Source: Actinobacteria bacterium HGW-Actinobacteria-7
GTDB taxonomy: Bacteria > Actinomycetota > Coriobacteriia > Anaerosomatales > PHET01
Assembly (NCBI GenBank): GCA_002841275.1
Contig: PHET01000006.1
Location: 44,696-108,695 of the forward strand
Length of the DNA stretch: 64,000 bases
Direction of reading: 5' to 3'
Shown: positions 40,912-50,732 of the stretch, one piece after another
Layout of the letters: each line of letters opens with the position of its first letter
Position numbering within the stretch: the stretch's first letter is position 1
Notes under the pieces: model-generated
Told to the model about the DNA's origin: nothing
Databases searched by the model: none
What the model saw: only the letters and a program-made list of their open reading frames with translations
Position numbers and translations under genes: made by a program

Positions 40912-41967
40912 CTAGCCGGTGGCCGCCAGCCGGTCTCGGTAGAGGCCTGCGAGCGCTTGGTTGGTGCGCTGGATGGATTCGGCCAGGTACTCGCCCGGGC
41001 GCCCGTTTGGGGTTGAGAGGTCCGGGTACGGGTTGACCTCCCAGACGATCAACTCGCCTTTTGTATCGAAGCTGTAATCGAACGCCGCGATGTCGAACTC
41101 CAGCTCGCGCCGAGCGCGGTCGAGGACGTCATGCACGGCGCAGGGTGCCCCCACGAAGCTGAGCTCCTCCGCGATGGTGGTGTCGGTGAGCACGCGGTCT
41201 TTGGGCCGGACCTCCCAGTCCGCCGAGACGATCAGATGCCGGCAGACCCCCCGCTCGCCAAACAGCACGTAGCGATACTTGCGGAAATAGCCGTCGGCGC
41301 CCTGGACGTCGAGGTACTCCGTGGCGACCCACTCGCCCGGCGACGGGTTCTGCTCGGCCACCCATGCCGAGACCTGCTCGTGGGTATCGAGCCGTATCAA
41401 ACTCATGCAGTGGCCCCAGCTCTTGCGGACCACGACCGGCAGCGATAATCCGCCGAGTGTCTGGACGAACCAGCTGTCGACATCGGCGACCCGCGGGGTG
41501 CGCAGGCCTGTTCGGGTCAACCGCTCGAACTGCACGTCTCGGCGCGAATTCGACAGCACTCGGGCCGGATGGATGATGCTCGCCCCGGCGCGTCGAGCGC
41601 TGTCTTCGAGCACCTCAAGCTGCTTGAAGATCTCGATTCGGCGCTCGAGAAGGGGGTCCTGGACCCACGCGTGGAGCACTGCCGTGCCCACGGGCAGCTG
41701 GGAGGGGAAATGGCCCAGCACGATCTTGGCGTGCAGGTCCGGCTCGTTTTGGGCGACCCACTCAAGCCACTCCTCGTACATGTAGCGCGGTCTGAAGGGG
41801 GGCATGTCCTTCTCGGCGATGATGAAGATGGTGTCTCTATCCCGCGCGCGCTTGCGGGTCAGCGCTCTCTCCGCGCGCGCCTTGAGGGTACGGCGTAGCC
41901 ACTTGCCCGGGGCGGTCGTGGCGATGCGCTTCTTGAGGCGCTTGTACAGGCTGCGTCGCGGCATCAC
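40912..41967 (-). CDS. ATP-grasp domain protein
   Basis: LPVVVRKSWGHCMSLIRL, EYLDVQGADGYFRKYRYVLFG, FDIAAFDYSFDTKGELIVWEVNPYPDL. Confidence 0.82.
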   Translation of the reverse strand: MMPRRSLYKRLKKRIATTAPGKWLRRTLKARAERALTRKRARDRDTIFIIAEKDMPPFRPRYMYEEWLEWVAQNEPDLHAKIVLGHFPSQLPVGTAVLHAWVQDPLLERRIEIFKQLEVLEDSARRAGASIIHPARVLSNSRRDVQFERLTRTGLRTPRVADVDSWFVQTLGGLSLPVVVRKSWGHCMSLIRLDTHEQVSAWVAEQNPSPGEWVATEYLDVQGADGYFRKYRYVLFGERGVCRHLIVSADWEVRPKDRVLTDTTIAEELSFVGAPCAVHDVLDRARRELEFDIAAFDYSFDTKGELIVWEVNPYPDLSTPNGRPGEYLAESIQRTNQALAGLYRDRLAATG

Positions 41968-42482
41968 AGCGCTCCGTCGAGCAGGAGGCTCATCACTCGG
42001 AACGCGGTGGTAGGGAAGCGCGGGTCTGCCGGCGCGGGGCCGTGGTCACGCCAGCCTCGGCGTTCGAGGATGCGCGCCATTGCGGGCGACGCCTGGCGTA
42101 CGGCCAGACCGGCTCCTGCGTCTCGGGCCGCTTGGTCCTGGGTGTCGAGCAGGGCGGCGGCGATTCCGCGGCCGCGGTAGGCGGGGTCGACCACGACGCG
42201 GGCAGGGACGGCGATGACACCAGCGGGAGGCGTCGGAAGCAAGATGTAGGCCTCGGGCTCCTCGACCTCGGCCAGGGTCGCGTGAAAGCACGTGGAAGCG
42301 GCGCCCACGATGCGCCGATCGTCGAGCACCGTCCAGTGGATCCGATGGGCATCTGCAGCGTCAGACCACGCGCCGTCGGGAAACGCGAGCGGGTCCACAC
42401 CTTCGCCGATCCACACGCGGGCGCGGAATTCGAACAGGTCCTTGAGTCGGTCGGGGTCGCAGAGCACGATCCGTTGTTCCAA
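41964..42482 (-). CDS. GNAT family N-acetyltransferase
   Basis: VIAVPARVVVDPAYRGRGIAAALLDTQDQAARDAGAG. Confidence 0.85.
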   Translation of the reverse strand: MEQRIVLCDPDRLKDLFEFRARVWIGEGVDPLAFPDGAWSDAADAHRIHWTVLDDRRIVGAASTCFHATLAEVEEPEAYILLPTPPAGVIAVPARVVVDPAYRGRGIAAALLDTQDQAARDAGAGLAVRQASPAMARILERRGWRDHGPAPADPRFPTTAFRVMSLLLDGAL

Positions 42483-42572
42483 CGTGAGGGCTCCGTCCTG
42501 AGCCGGTGACGAGCCGAAGCGGCATGGCTACCGTAGGATAGCGTGCCAGTGGGCCAGCGTCACCGAGCGAGC

Positions 42573-42995
42573 TCAGCTGCAGCTGCAACCGTTGCCTTCG
42601 TTGAGAGCGGTGAATGCGGCCTCGCGTATCTGCTCGACGCTGAACGAATCGTCGACCGAGCCCTCGATCGAGATCGCGCCGCAAAACACGGGCTCGCCGA
42701 GCAGGTCGCTGCACGCGGCGCAGGCCGTCAGCACGCGCTCCGCGCCGATCCACTCCTCCACCGAGCGTCCGTTGATCATCACGGAGTTCGAGTCCGATCG
42801 ATTGTCGGAGACCGCGTCGTGCTCGACGAGCGTCACGGTCACGTTCAGGGGTGCGAGGTCCGCTTCGAGCTCGCTAGCGGCGATCCGGGCGGCTTCGACG
42901 GTGTGGGTGCACCGCCCGCCAGTCTCGCCATCCACGCGGATGGCGGTCGTCTCGATCAAGAGGACTCTTGCGGGGGTGGAACAACAGGCACTCAT
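42573..42995 (-). CDS. DUF2703-like Cys-rich protein
   Basis: TVTLVEHDAVSDNRSDSNSVMINGRSVEEWIGAE...CAACSDLLGEP...GNGCSCS. Confidence 0.7.
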   Translation of the reverse strand: MSACCSTPARVLLIETTAIRVDGETGGRCTHTVEAARIAASELEADLAPLNVTVTLVEHDAVSDNRSDSNSVMINGRSVEEWIGAERVLTACAACSDLLGEPVFCGAISIEGSVDDSFSVEQIREAAFTALNEGNGCSCS

Positions 42996-43160
42996 TCAGG
43001 GTCCCATCGGTGGGTGCGCGTGCACGGGTCAGCCGTGTAAGCAAATTATGTACCTCTCCTGCGCAACACGCGACCACCTGCGTTCGGGGTATCCCTGTGG
43101 GGCGGTCCGTCCCAGCGTTGCTCTACAATACCGGGAGGCCAGCAACGAGGGGGGACCTCC

Positions 43161-44366
43161 ATGTACTGTCCGCAGTGCGGCAAGCAGATTCCCGATGAGA
43201 GCACGTTCTGCCCTATGTGTGGAGCAGACCTGAGAGTGCCCGGATCCGAGTCCGTGCCACCAGCGCCTGTTGCCCCAGCCCCCCCGCCCCCGCCGCCAGC
43301 GCCTGTTGCCCCAGCCCCTGCACCCCCCATGGTGCAGGTGCCCGTGGCCATGCCTGCGGACTACGCGAAGGGTCCTCTGGGCGCGCGCTTGCTCGCCTGG
43401 ATCACAGACGGTATCATCGCCGGCGCACTGCTGCCGGTAGCCATACTGCTCATCGCTTCGGCCAGCGCGAGTGAGGACGCCCCCATCGTGGGTCTGCTGC
43501 TTGCACTGGTAGGTGTCATCTGGCAGCTGACGTACTTTCTGGGCCGCGATGCCGCTGGAGGAGCGGGCTTCGGCAAGCGCCTCGCCGGCATCGTGGTGGT
43601 CTCCTCGGTAACGGGGATCCCTGCCACAGGCGGGCCGACGATTGTGCGTCAGCTCGTACTGTACGGGCTCAACATCATTCCGGTCATCGGCAGCCTCATC
43701 GAACCGGTGCTCGTGCTGACCGACCAGAAGGGCAGGCGCCTGGGCGACAAGGCGGCCAAGACGCAGGTGGTGCGTGCCGCCGACGTGGCCGCGCGCGGCG
43801 TGCCGATCAAGACCGGTAAAGGGGCGGCCATCGCCGTGCTGATAGCGGCCCTGCTGGTGACGCTGGTGGGCAGCGTGATCGGCGGCCTCGCGTTCGCACG
43901 GATGGCCACGGGCGCGGCGGGCGTGTCCGAGGGCACCGTCCCCATCGAGACACCTGCCGAGAAGCCCGCTGCAGATGCCCCTGCCCAGCAGCCGACAGCT
44001 GACGCACCGGCCGAGACGCCGTCGGATCAGCCCAATAACGCGACTGAGTGGGAAGGGCAGGGCACCCCGATCACTGCCGAGACAGCCGTGGATGCCGTGG
44101 GCAATCTGCTCAACTCCCTGAAGAACGACGATGTGAAGGCTGCGCGCACGTATGCGACGAGCAACTTCCAGGAGCAGGAGTCCTGGTTCTTCGTGCCCGC
44201 AGGCGGGGCGCTTGCCCAGTTCGAGGTCGCCAAGGTGTACCAGGACGCGGCGATCTGGGTGGTCGAGGTCGATGAGCAGTGGAACTCCGGGCCTCAGAAA
44301 TCGCGCTATTTCGTGATCACTGAGGACAACACGCCGCGGGTCGACAGCGTGGACTTCCAAGACTAG
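43161..44366 (+). CDS. double-zinc-ribbon RDD-type membrane protein
   Basis: MYCPQCGKQIPDESTFCPMCGADLR; Pro/Ala linker; LGARLLAWITDGIIAGALLPVAIL RDD-like TM region. Confidence 0.82.
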   Translation: MYCPQCGKQIPDESTFCPMCGADLRVPGSESVPPAPVAPAPPPPPPAPVAPAPAPPMVQVPVAMPADYAKGPLGARLLAWITDGIIAGALLPVAILLIASASASEDAPIVGLLLALVGVIWQLTYFLGRDAAGGAGFGKRLAGIVVVSSVTGIPATGGPTIVRQLVLYGLNIIPVIGSLIEPVLVLTDQKGRRLGDKAAKTQVVRAADVAARGVPIKTGKGAAIAVLIAALLVTLVGSVIGGLAFARMATGAAGVSEGTVPIETPAEKPAADAPAQQPTADAPAETPSDQPNNATEWEGQGTPITAETAVDAVGNLLNSLKNDDVKAARTYATSNFQEQESWFFVPAGGALAQFEVAKVYQDAAIWVVEVDEQWNSGPQKSRYFVITEDNTPRVDSVDFQD

Positions 44367-44378
44367 CGAGGGGTGACA

Positions 44379-45080
44379 ATGAGCGAGAATGCACGCTTCT
44401 GTTCGAAGTGCGGCGAGGGCCTGATCGACGATGCGCGATTCTGCGCGAAGTGCGGGGAGCCCCGCGCGGTGGTGTCTGCCGCGACGGCTCCTGTTCCGCC
44501 GCAGCCCGCGGTCCCGGCACCGCCCCCCGTTGTCCCGGCACCCGCCGCCTACGTGGCCCCGGTGCCGGCTGCCGTGGCTGCTCCCGTCTACGCGGCGATG
44601 CCGCAGGATGGCGCGAGTGAGCAGGTACGCGCGGTCATTCCCAACGTGACTCTCAAGGCGGGGTTCATGGGAGTCAAGACCAGGCAGTACACGCTGGTTC
44701 TTACGGACAACCGCATCCTATTCGCTCAGATCACGATGGCCATGATGAAGCAGCTCGTAGCCGACGCTCGTGATGGTGCGAAGTCGGAGGGCAAGGGGTT
44801 CTTTGGCCAGTGGGGCGCGCAGCTGACCGCCTACTCTGACTTCGCAGGACGCTACCTTGAGATGTCGCCCGAGCAGGTGCTCTCTGAGGCCGCCGACAAC
44901 TTCGCCATCGAGCGCTCCACCATCACCAAGACGTCCACCAAGACGCGTGCGGCATCCGACGACAGCGGCATGTCGACGGAGCACCTCGTGATCAAGACCA
45001 CCCAGAAGAAGTACGACATGACGTTGGGTTCCGGCATAAGCCAGGCCAGACAGGCACTCGCCGCCGTGGGCATGATCTAG
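44379..45080 (+). CDS. double-zinc-ribbon protein of unknown function
   Basis: FCSKCGEGLIDDARFCAKCGEPR followed by Ala/Pro linker and soluble domain. Confidence 0.8.
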   Translation: MSENARFCSKCGEGLIDDARFCAKCGEPRAVVSAATAPVPPQPAVPAPPPVVPAPAAYVAPVPAAVAAPVYAAMPQDGASEQVRAVIPNVTLKAGFMGVKTRQYTLVLTDNRILFAQITMAMMKQLVADARDGAKSEGKGFFGQWGAQLTAYSDFAGRYLEMSPEQVLSEAADNFAIERSTITKTSTKTRAASDDSGMSTEHLVIKTTQKKYDMTLGSGISQARQALAAVGMI

Positions 45081-45700
45081 ATTCGGGTGGACGCCTCGCC
45101 GGTCGCTGGGTGCGCCGCGTGGTACGCCTGGATCGTGGTGACCACGTCGTCGAAGAGGTCGGGCGGACAGTGGAGCCGCAGCACCGTGCGCCACGAGTTG
45201 CGCACGGCTATCACGCGCTCCCGGCGGTGGACGACTACCCGGTGGATGCTCTCCCACGGGACCAGTTGCCGCTCTCGTGTCATGGCGAGCGTCCCGGCAC
45301 CGGCCGTGGTGGGGTTGCGCGCGAGCAGGCCAACCAGCACCACCAGCTTGTTCATCGAGCGCTCGCGCTTCTGGGCACGGTACTCGACGCCCTTGGGCCC
45401 TACGGTGAAATGCGCGCCTTGGCGGTTGCCCAGCACCAGGCTCGTGAGTGCGAACAGCCCCAGCATGATTCCTGCCGTGAGCAAGAAGACCTGCGGCGGC
45501 AAGATGATGAGCTCCTGCCCGAAGATCAGGCCGCCTATCGCAACGAACACGTACATCGCCACGACAGACAGAAAGATGACGCGCAGGAAGTCCCACAGCA
45601 TGAAGCGGCTGGTGAGCAGCGGTACGTCGTAGGTCCACTCGATCGTGCGGGACTCCGGCGACAGAGCGGGCTGGTCGATGGTCGCTGTGGTGTCGGGCAC
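45077..45700 (-). CDS. membrane protein with PH-like cytosolic region
   Basis: Two TM helices then basic C-terminal domain VGPKGVEYRAQKRERSMNK...VPWESIHRVVVHRRERVIAVRN. Confidence 0.7.
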   Translation of the reverse strand: MPDTTATIDQPALSPESRTIEWTYDVPLLTSRFMLWDFLRVIFLSVVAMYVFVAIGGLIFGQELIILPPQVFLLTAGIMLGLFALTSLVLGNRQGAHFTVGPKGVEYRAQKRERSMNKLVVLVGLLARNPTTAGAGTLAMTRERQLVPWESIHRVVVHRRERVIAVRNSWRTVLRLHCPPDLFDDVVTTIQAYHAAHPATGEASTRI

Positions 45701-45819
45701 CGAGGCCTCCTTCGGGATGTGCGTTGGGTGCTTGGCCTTATGGTACCAAGCAGCTCCGCAGGTGGCTGGTGCGGCCGAGACGGTATAGTCAGGGGGACGT
45801 TTGAGAGGTGGGGGCATTC

Positions 45820-46440
45820 ATGGGTGAGGGCTCTGCAGTGTTCTGCACACGGTGCGGGGGCCGATTCGTCGGCTCCGATCGCTTCTGTAGGACCTGTGGT
45901 GAGCCGAGGAGATCCGGTGCGACGCGCCCTGGCGCCCCGGCTGCCGTCCTGAGTACGGTTGCGGGGACCGCTTCGATGGCCGCGATGCTCCCGTGGCAGA
46001 CCGTCATCGCGGGGGAGACGCCGGACCTGCGCGCGATGCTGGCTGGAGTCGCGGCGCCGGCGGCGCGCAAGGTCGTGCAGTCCTCGCTGCGCAAGCCTGG
46101 CCTCTCGCTGGCGGCCACCACGGCACTCGATCTGCTCGTCGCAGGACTCACCGGCGGTTCGAGCGCGGTCACTGCCGCGGTCCCTCGCGCCGTGGCCGGT
46201 GGGTTCTCGGCGTTGATGGCTCTCATCACCGGCTCCAAGGGAGGTGCGTTGCGCACCCTCACCGGTCTCGTGTCGCTGGTGACCGCGCTTGTGCAGGCGG
46301 TCTCGCTCCTGGTGACGTTGGTTGGCGGGTTTCTCGGCGGGGCTTCGCTGCTGACGCTGGCGCCTATGGCAGTGGCCACGGGCTCGGCGCTCATCATGGC
46401 TATCAAGACGGCTTCGGTGGCCCTGAGGAGGCGGTCGTGA
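45820..46440 (+). CDS. double-zinc-ribbon membrane protein
   Basis: VFCTRCGGRFVGSDRFCRTCGEPRR then hydrophobic helices. Confidence 0.78.
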   Translation: MGEGSAVFCTRCGGRFVGSDRFCRTCGEPRRSGATRPGAPAAVLSTVAGTASMAAMLPWQTVIAGETPDLRAMLAGVAAPAARKVVQSSLRKPGLSLAATTALDLLVAGLTGGSSAVTAAVPRAVAGGFSALMALITGSKGGALRTLTGLVSLVTALVQAVSLLVTLVGGFLGGASLLTLAPMAVATGSALIMAIKTASVALRRRS

Positions 46441-49400
46441 TGCGCGCGTTTCGCACCCGAGCAGTCCGCCTCCTCGCCGCCTGGAGCGTACTCGCGTCAA
46501 TCGCCGCTGTACTGCTGCTTCCCGCGGTCGCATTCGCCGAGAGCCTGCTCGTCTCGGACTACAAGGTGCCCAACAAGGCCGCTCCCGGTGATGACCACAG
46601 CGACGGCTGGTACGTGATCGAAGAGAACGTCCTCAAGGAGCCTATCTTCAACGCGCGGAGCTTGCGCGGTGCCGACGGCTCCAACGGCCTCGATTGGTCG
46701 GCCGTGGGCGAGGTCGACGCGCGCGTTGTTGGCCGCGGCTACCGCTCGGACAAGTACTACACGCCCTTCACCTCGTTCGAGGATTTCGCAGCGCGCTCGT
46801 CAGAGATGAGCCTGGGCGAGGACTACCTGTTCCGGACGGCGGACGACCCCTCGCTGCGCGTCTGGGGGGGAGCAAAGAAGACGACACTGGGTGGCCTTGA
46901 GGCGTACGTGAACCGCGGTACCGTCCGACTCGAGTATGTAAAGGGTGGCGACGACGCGGAGTACGGCGACGCGTGGGTCTACTGGATTCCCGCCGGGGAC
47001 GACAGCGGGATCCTGGTCACTGCATTCTCTGCCGTGACCTGGTCGGAAGACCCGGGGCGCACCTCGGGTGAGAACTACGGCTATCAGCTCGATCCCATGA
47101 CCGCCGAGGTCGAGTCGATCCTCGCGTCGCTGAAGTTCAACCCGCTCGACGGGACGAGCGCGGGCGCGGACGTACCCGGTCCTGACGGCGGCGACCGCTC
47201 GCCGTGGCGCACCATCACCGGAGGCCTCGCTGCGGTAGCTGCTGCCGCGATCGCCCTGGCCGGTGCCGCCGCAAGCGCGCGCTCCAAGACCCCCGATGCC
47301 GAGGAGCCCGCGCCCGATCAGCCGGTGGGGTACGTGCTGCAGCTCTCGACAGGGCGGCTCACGGTGAGCGCCGATCACTCGGCCTCGTTCACCGCGCAAG
47401 CGTTCAAGGTCTTGCCGAACGGCAGCTTCCAGCCCGCATCCGACGCGGCGATCATCCTGCATGTCCCGGCCGGAGTGAACGTGCAGCCGCAGACCGCCTA
47501 CGGCACCCTGCAGACGATCGTGTGGCAGAGCGGTGAGCTTGCCACGGGTGCCGCGATCACCGTCGAGGCTCAGGCCTCGTTGGGCAGCACCTCCGCATCG
47601 GTTCCGATCGCTGCCGCCGGCATCAGCCGCATCGTCACGCGCACCGAGCCGGCTGGCGCGGCGCTGCGCACGCAGGGTGACGACTCGCTCACCCTGGTGG
47701 CTGCGGCCGAACTCCTCGGTGCGGATCTGGAGGCCAATCCGGAGGCGGTGCGAGCCACGCTCGCGTTCGCGAAGGAATCCGAGTGGATCGAGATCTCGCT
47801 GCCCGCCGATTACGAGGATGGACGCGCCGTCACGGTGGTGGCCTCGCAGCCCGACCCCACCAGCGTGGTGCAGCCGCCCGAGAGTGCGAACGTGCGCGTG
47901 AGCGCGCAGATCGGCGAGCGCGTGCTGAGCGAGCTGGTCGCGATCTCTCTCGCCCGACTGCCCGAGATCGACGCGCGCCCCGACAGCGTCACGTGTGCCG
48001 CGGACTCCGGTACGAGTTCCGAGGTCAGCGTCTGGATCGACAACGCGGGAAGTACCGCGTGGAGCTTCGAAACCGAGTGGCGCGAGGGTGCGCGGTTGCT
48101 GGCGACGCCCGACATCGTCTCGACGGGGCCGGCCACGGCAACGCTCACGCTCACGGAGAGTGCCGGCGACCGCGTCGACCCGTCCCGACCGCAGTCCTCG
48201 GCCACCTTGGTCGTGGTTGCCTCGGCAGAGGGATTCGAGCCCCTTCGCCGAGAAGTGCAGGTCATCATCACCCAGGAGGGCTTGTTCATCGACCGCGCCA
48301 ACGTCGACCCGTCCACCGGCGCGTTTGCGGTGCGGGCGGACGGAAGCGCGACCCCGGTCGATATCGACCTGCGGGTGTTCGTGCGCGATGAAGTGACCGG
48401 GGAGATCACTCCCAACATCGCGCTGGCGCAGTCCGCCGTGCTCGAGATTGGCGGCGAAGAGGGGACGAGCGGGCACGCGGGGCTCAGCGCGGGCGGCCTT
48501 ACGGTCCAGGCTGCTGGCGTCCGGCCGCTCAACATCCCATCGGCGACCTTCCGCATCGCTCTCGAACGCGAACTGCCCACCGGTGGCGAGCCGTTGGCGG
48601 CCGCACTGCGCGCGAGTGTGCCCGGCCGCGACGAGGAGCGCTTCTCGGCGATGGTGCCACTGCGGCTGCTGGGCGTGAACACAGAACCGTTCTCGGACGC
48701 GTGGCAAGTCGAGCTTGACGGGTGCCGCGACGTCATCCAGAACTTCGTTCCCGCCGAGCACCAGGCGCGCCTCTACGCGCTGGTCAACGAGCGCTCGCTC
48801 ACCATGGGCGCCGAGGGTCTGTACAAGATGCGTACGACGCTGTGGAGCTTCGCGTACGACCAGATCATGATCGAGAAGCACGAGCATTTGGATGCCGCCT
48901 GGTGGAACGAGCAGATCGAGGGCACGCTCGACTGGATCTCGTGGTGCGGCGATATCGCGATGGGTGTGGCGTCTGGCGCGTTTGTGGGCGTGGTGGGCTC
49001 GGTGGCGATCGGGATGCTCAAGCCGCTGCTGGTCTCGGCGATGGAGACGTGGCAGCGCGGCGGCTCGCTTGAGGACTGGCTCGCCGCGCAGGCGGGCCTG
49101 CTGACGGGCATGGGAGAGGGCGCGCTCACCGATCCGGACTTCCTGGCGAAGCTCTCAGGAGACAAGAAGGCGATCGGGTGGGCGCTGTTCATCGCCTACT
49201 ACTTCGCCAAGGAGCTCTATAACGACCCGCAGCTCTCGGTGACCAACGCGATGAAGAACGTGGGTCGCCAGCTGCGCGACGAGGGGCTCATCCGCTTCCT
49301 GCAGAAGGTCGGGGGGATGCACGCGGTGGCTGGCACCGACGCGCGGAAGTCCAAGACGGGCGCGGGGACCCCGGATGCGCCGGCTGCGAAAGCGAAGGCG

Positions 49401-50513
49401 GCGGGACCCGATGCGGCCAAGCCGAAGGCGGCAGGACCCGACGCCGCCAAACCCGCTCCCGATGCGCCGCCCAATAAGCCCGGCGGCCCGGATGGTCCGG
49501 ACAAGGCGGCTCCCAAGAAGCCCGGGGCTGATGCCGACACGCCACCGGCAAAGGCCAAGGCGAAGAAGCCGCCCAAGGGCTCGCCGGCCGAGCGCGCTGC
49601 GTCCATGGCCAAGGACATCGCGGCCAAGACGGCCGACGGCGGGACAGTCGATCGCGCGACGGTCGAGTACATCCTGCGCGACCCCGATGCGATGCGGGAG
49701 CTCAAGAAGTCGCATCCGGATCTCTGGAAGAAGATGCACGAGACGCGCGCTCAGATCTACGAGGGTCACGACCGCCAACTCGAGCAGTGGGTGGCTGAGA
49801 ATCTGCCCGAGGCCGACGGCAAGAAGATCGTGGTCGAGAGCTTTGGCACCCCCGATGGCGTGGACCGCGACTACCGCGTGGGCTACGAGACGACCGACCC
49901 CGTGACCGGGGAGCGCAGCTTCATCGAGCTGAAGAAGGAGAAGTGGGCGGCCGAGTCGCAGCGCATCTTCGCCAAGGAGACGGGCGGTCCCACCGATCCC
50001 AAGGGCGCGGCCAAGTGGGCCAAGGACCACCAGCAGCTCGCGACAGACCAGTACCACGGCGAGGCGAGCGTGGACATGGCCGACCAGCGCATGGTCCGCA
50101 ACGCGAAGACGGGTACGTGGGAAAAGAGGCAGGTAACGCCCAACGTCGACTTAGTCAAAGCCGGCAAGGCCACGCTGCTCGACCCCGACGGGTTGGGCAA
50201 GACCTACGAGACCAAGGTCGCCGCGTCCTACCACGAGGGCAACAAGCTCGACGCCTACAAGCAGGCCGATAAGGCCGTCCACTCGCTCGAGGGGGTGGGC
50301 GATGGCTACGCCAAGCAGGGCTACGGCGTGAAAGACCCGCCGCCCAAGGTCAAGGCGGGCATAGACGTGATCAAGGACGTGCAGTCTGGCAAGCTCACGC
50401 CCGAGGCGGCCGAGGCTAGGCTCAAGGACCTCGAATACAGCGGCGGTCTGCCGGACTTCATGGAGAAGGTATCCGGCCAGTTCGCGAGCTTGAAGTGGGC
50501 TCGGAAGGCGTAG
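46440..50513 (+). CDS. large secreted multidomain protein with putative toxin/nuclease-like C-terminal domain
   Basis: Signal peptide MRAFRTRAVRLLAAWSVLASIAAVLLLPAVAFA; Ig-like middle; hydrophobic segment; Lys/Ala/Pro linker; C-terminal VESFGTPDGVDRDYRVGYETTDPVTGERSFIELKKEKW. Confidence 0.8.
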   Translation: MRAFRTRAVRLLAAWSVLASIAAVLLLPAVAFAESLLVSDYKVPNKAAPGDDHSDGWYVIEENVLKEPIFNARSLRGADGSNGLDWSAVGEVDARVVGRGYRSDKYYTPFTSFEDFAARSSEMSLGEDYLFRTADDPSLRVWGGAKKTTLGGLEAYVNRGTVRLEYVKGGDDAEYGDAWVYWIPAGDDSGILVTAFSAVTWSEDPGRTSGENYGYQLDPMTAEVESILASLKFNPLDGTSAGADVPGPDGGDRSPWRTITGGLAAVAAAAIALAGAAASARSKTPDAEEPAPDQPVGYVLQLSTGRLTVSADHSASFTAQAFKVLPNGSFQPASDAAIILHVPAGVNVQPQTAYGTLQTIVWQSGELATGAAITVEAQASLGSTSASVPIAAAGISRIVTRTEPAGAALRTQGDDSLTLVAAAELLGADLEANPEAVRATLAFAKESEWIEISLPADYEDGRAVTVVASQPDPTSVVQPPESANVRVSAQIGERVLSELVAISLARLPEIDARPDSVTCAADSGTSSEVSVWIDNAGSTAWSFETEWREGARLLATPDIVSTGPATATLTLTESAGDRVDPSRPQSSATLVVVASAEGFEPLRREVQVIITQEGLFIDRANVDPSTGAFAVRADGSATPVDIDLRVFVRDEVTGEITPNIALAQSAVLEIGGEEGTSGHAGLSAGGLTVQAAGVRPLNIPSATFRIALERELPTGGEPLAAALRASVPGRDEERFSAMVPLRLLGVNTEPFSDAWQVELDGCRDVIQNFVPAEHQARLYALVNERSLTMGAEGLYKMRTTLWSFAYDQIMIEKHEHLDAAWWNEQIEGTLDWISWCGDIAMGVASGAFVGVVGSVAIGMLKPLLVSAMETWQRGGSLEDWLAAQAGLLTGMGEGALTDPDFLAKLSGDKKAIGWALFIAYYFAKELYNDPQLSVTNAMKNVGRQLRDEGLIRFLQKVGGMHAVAGTDARKSKTGAGTPDAPAAKAKAAGPDAAKPKAAGPDAAKPAPDAPPNKPGGPDGPDKAAPKKPGADADTPPAKAKAKKPPKGSPAERAASMAKDIAAKTADGGTVDRATVEYILRDPDAMRELKKSHPDLWKKMHETRAQIYEGHDRQLEQWVAENLPEADGKKIVVESFGTPDGVDRDYRVGYETTDPVTGERSFIELKKEKWAAESQRIFAKETGGPTDPKGAAKWAKDHQQLATDQYHGEASVDMADQRMVRNAKTGTWEKRQVTPNVDLVKAGKATLLDPDGLGKTYETKVAASYHEGNKLDAYKQADKAVHSLEGVGDGYAKQGYGVKDPPPKVKAGIDVIKDVQSGKLTPEAAEARLKDLEYSGGLPDFMEKVSGQFASLKWARKA

Positions 50514-50670
50514 AGGGCGCCGTGTAAGTAACTGGTAAGGGCTGTGCGGTACACCTGCCCCACGCGTGCGTAATCGCGGGCGCGCCGTCAACGTACCGGG
50601 TCTAGTGACTCAGCGAGCTTGCGGAAGTGCTCACACCGCTTAGCGGCGGCCGCCGACGAATTCCCTCTTG

Positions 50671-50715
50671 ATGACTACCGAAAAGTAGTCATAATGTATA
50701 CATAAGAGTAGTCAT
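50671..50715. promoter_or_regulatory. palindromic operator-like cluster upstream of nucleotidyltransferase module
   Basis: ATGACTAC (50671-50678) / GTAGTCAT (50685-50692), ATGTATACAT palindrome (50694-50703), third GTAGTCAT (50708-50715). Confidence 0.65.
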
Positions 50716-50732
50716 ATACACGGGAGAAGACG

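Noticed and set aside
43258-43330. Repeated CCAGCGCCTGTTGCCCCAGCCCC units
   Set aside because: In-frame Pro/Ala linker of the zinc-ribbon RDD protein, not a regulatory repeat.
46800-48887. 695-aa minus-strand ORF inside the giant secreted protein gene
   Set aside because: Shadow ORF of the high-GC coding strand with no recognisable domain.
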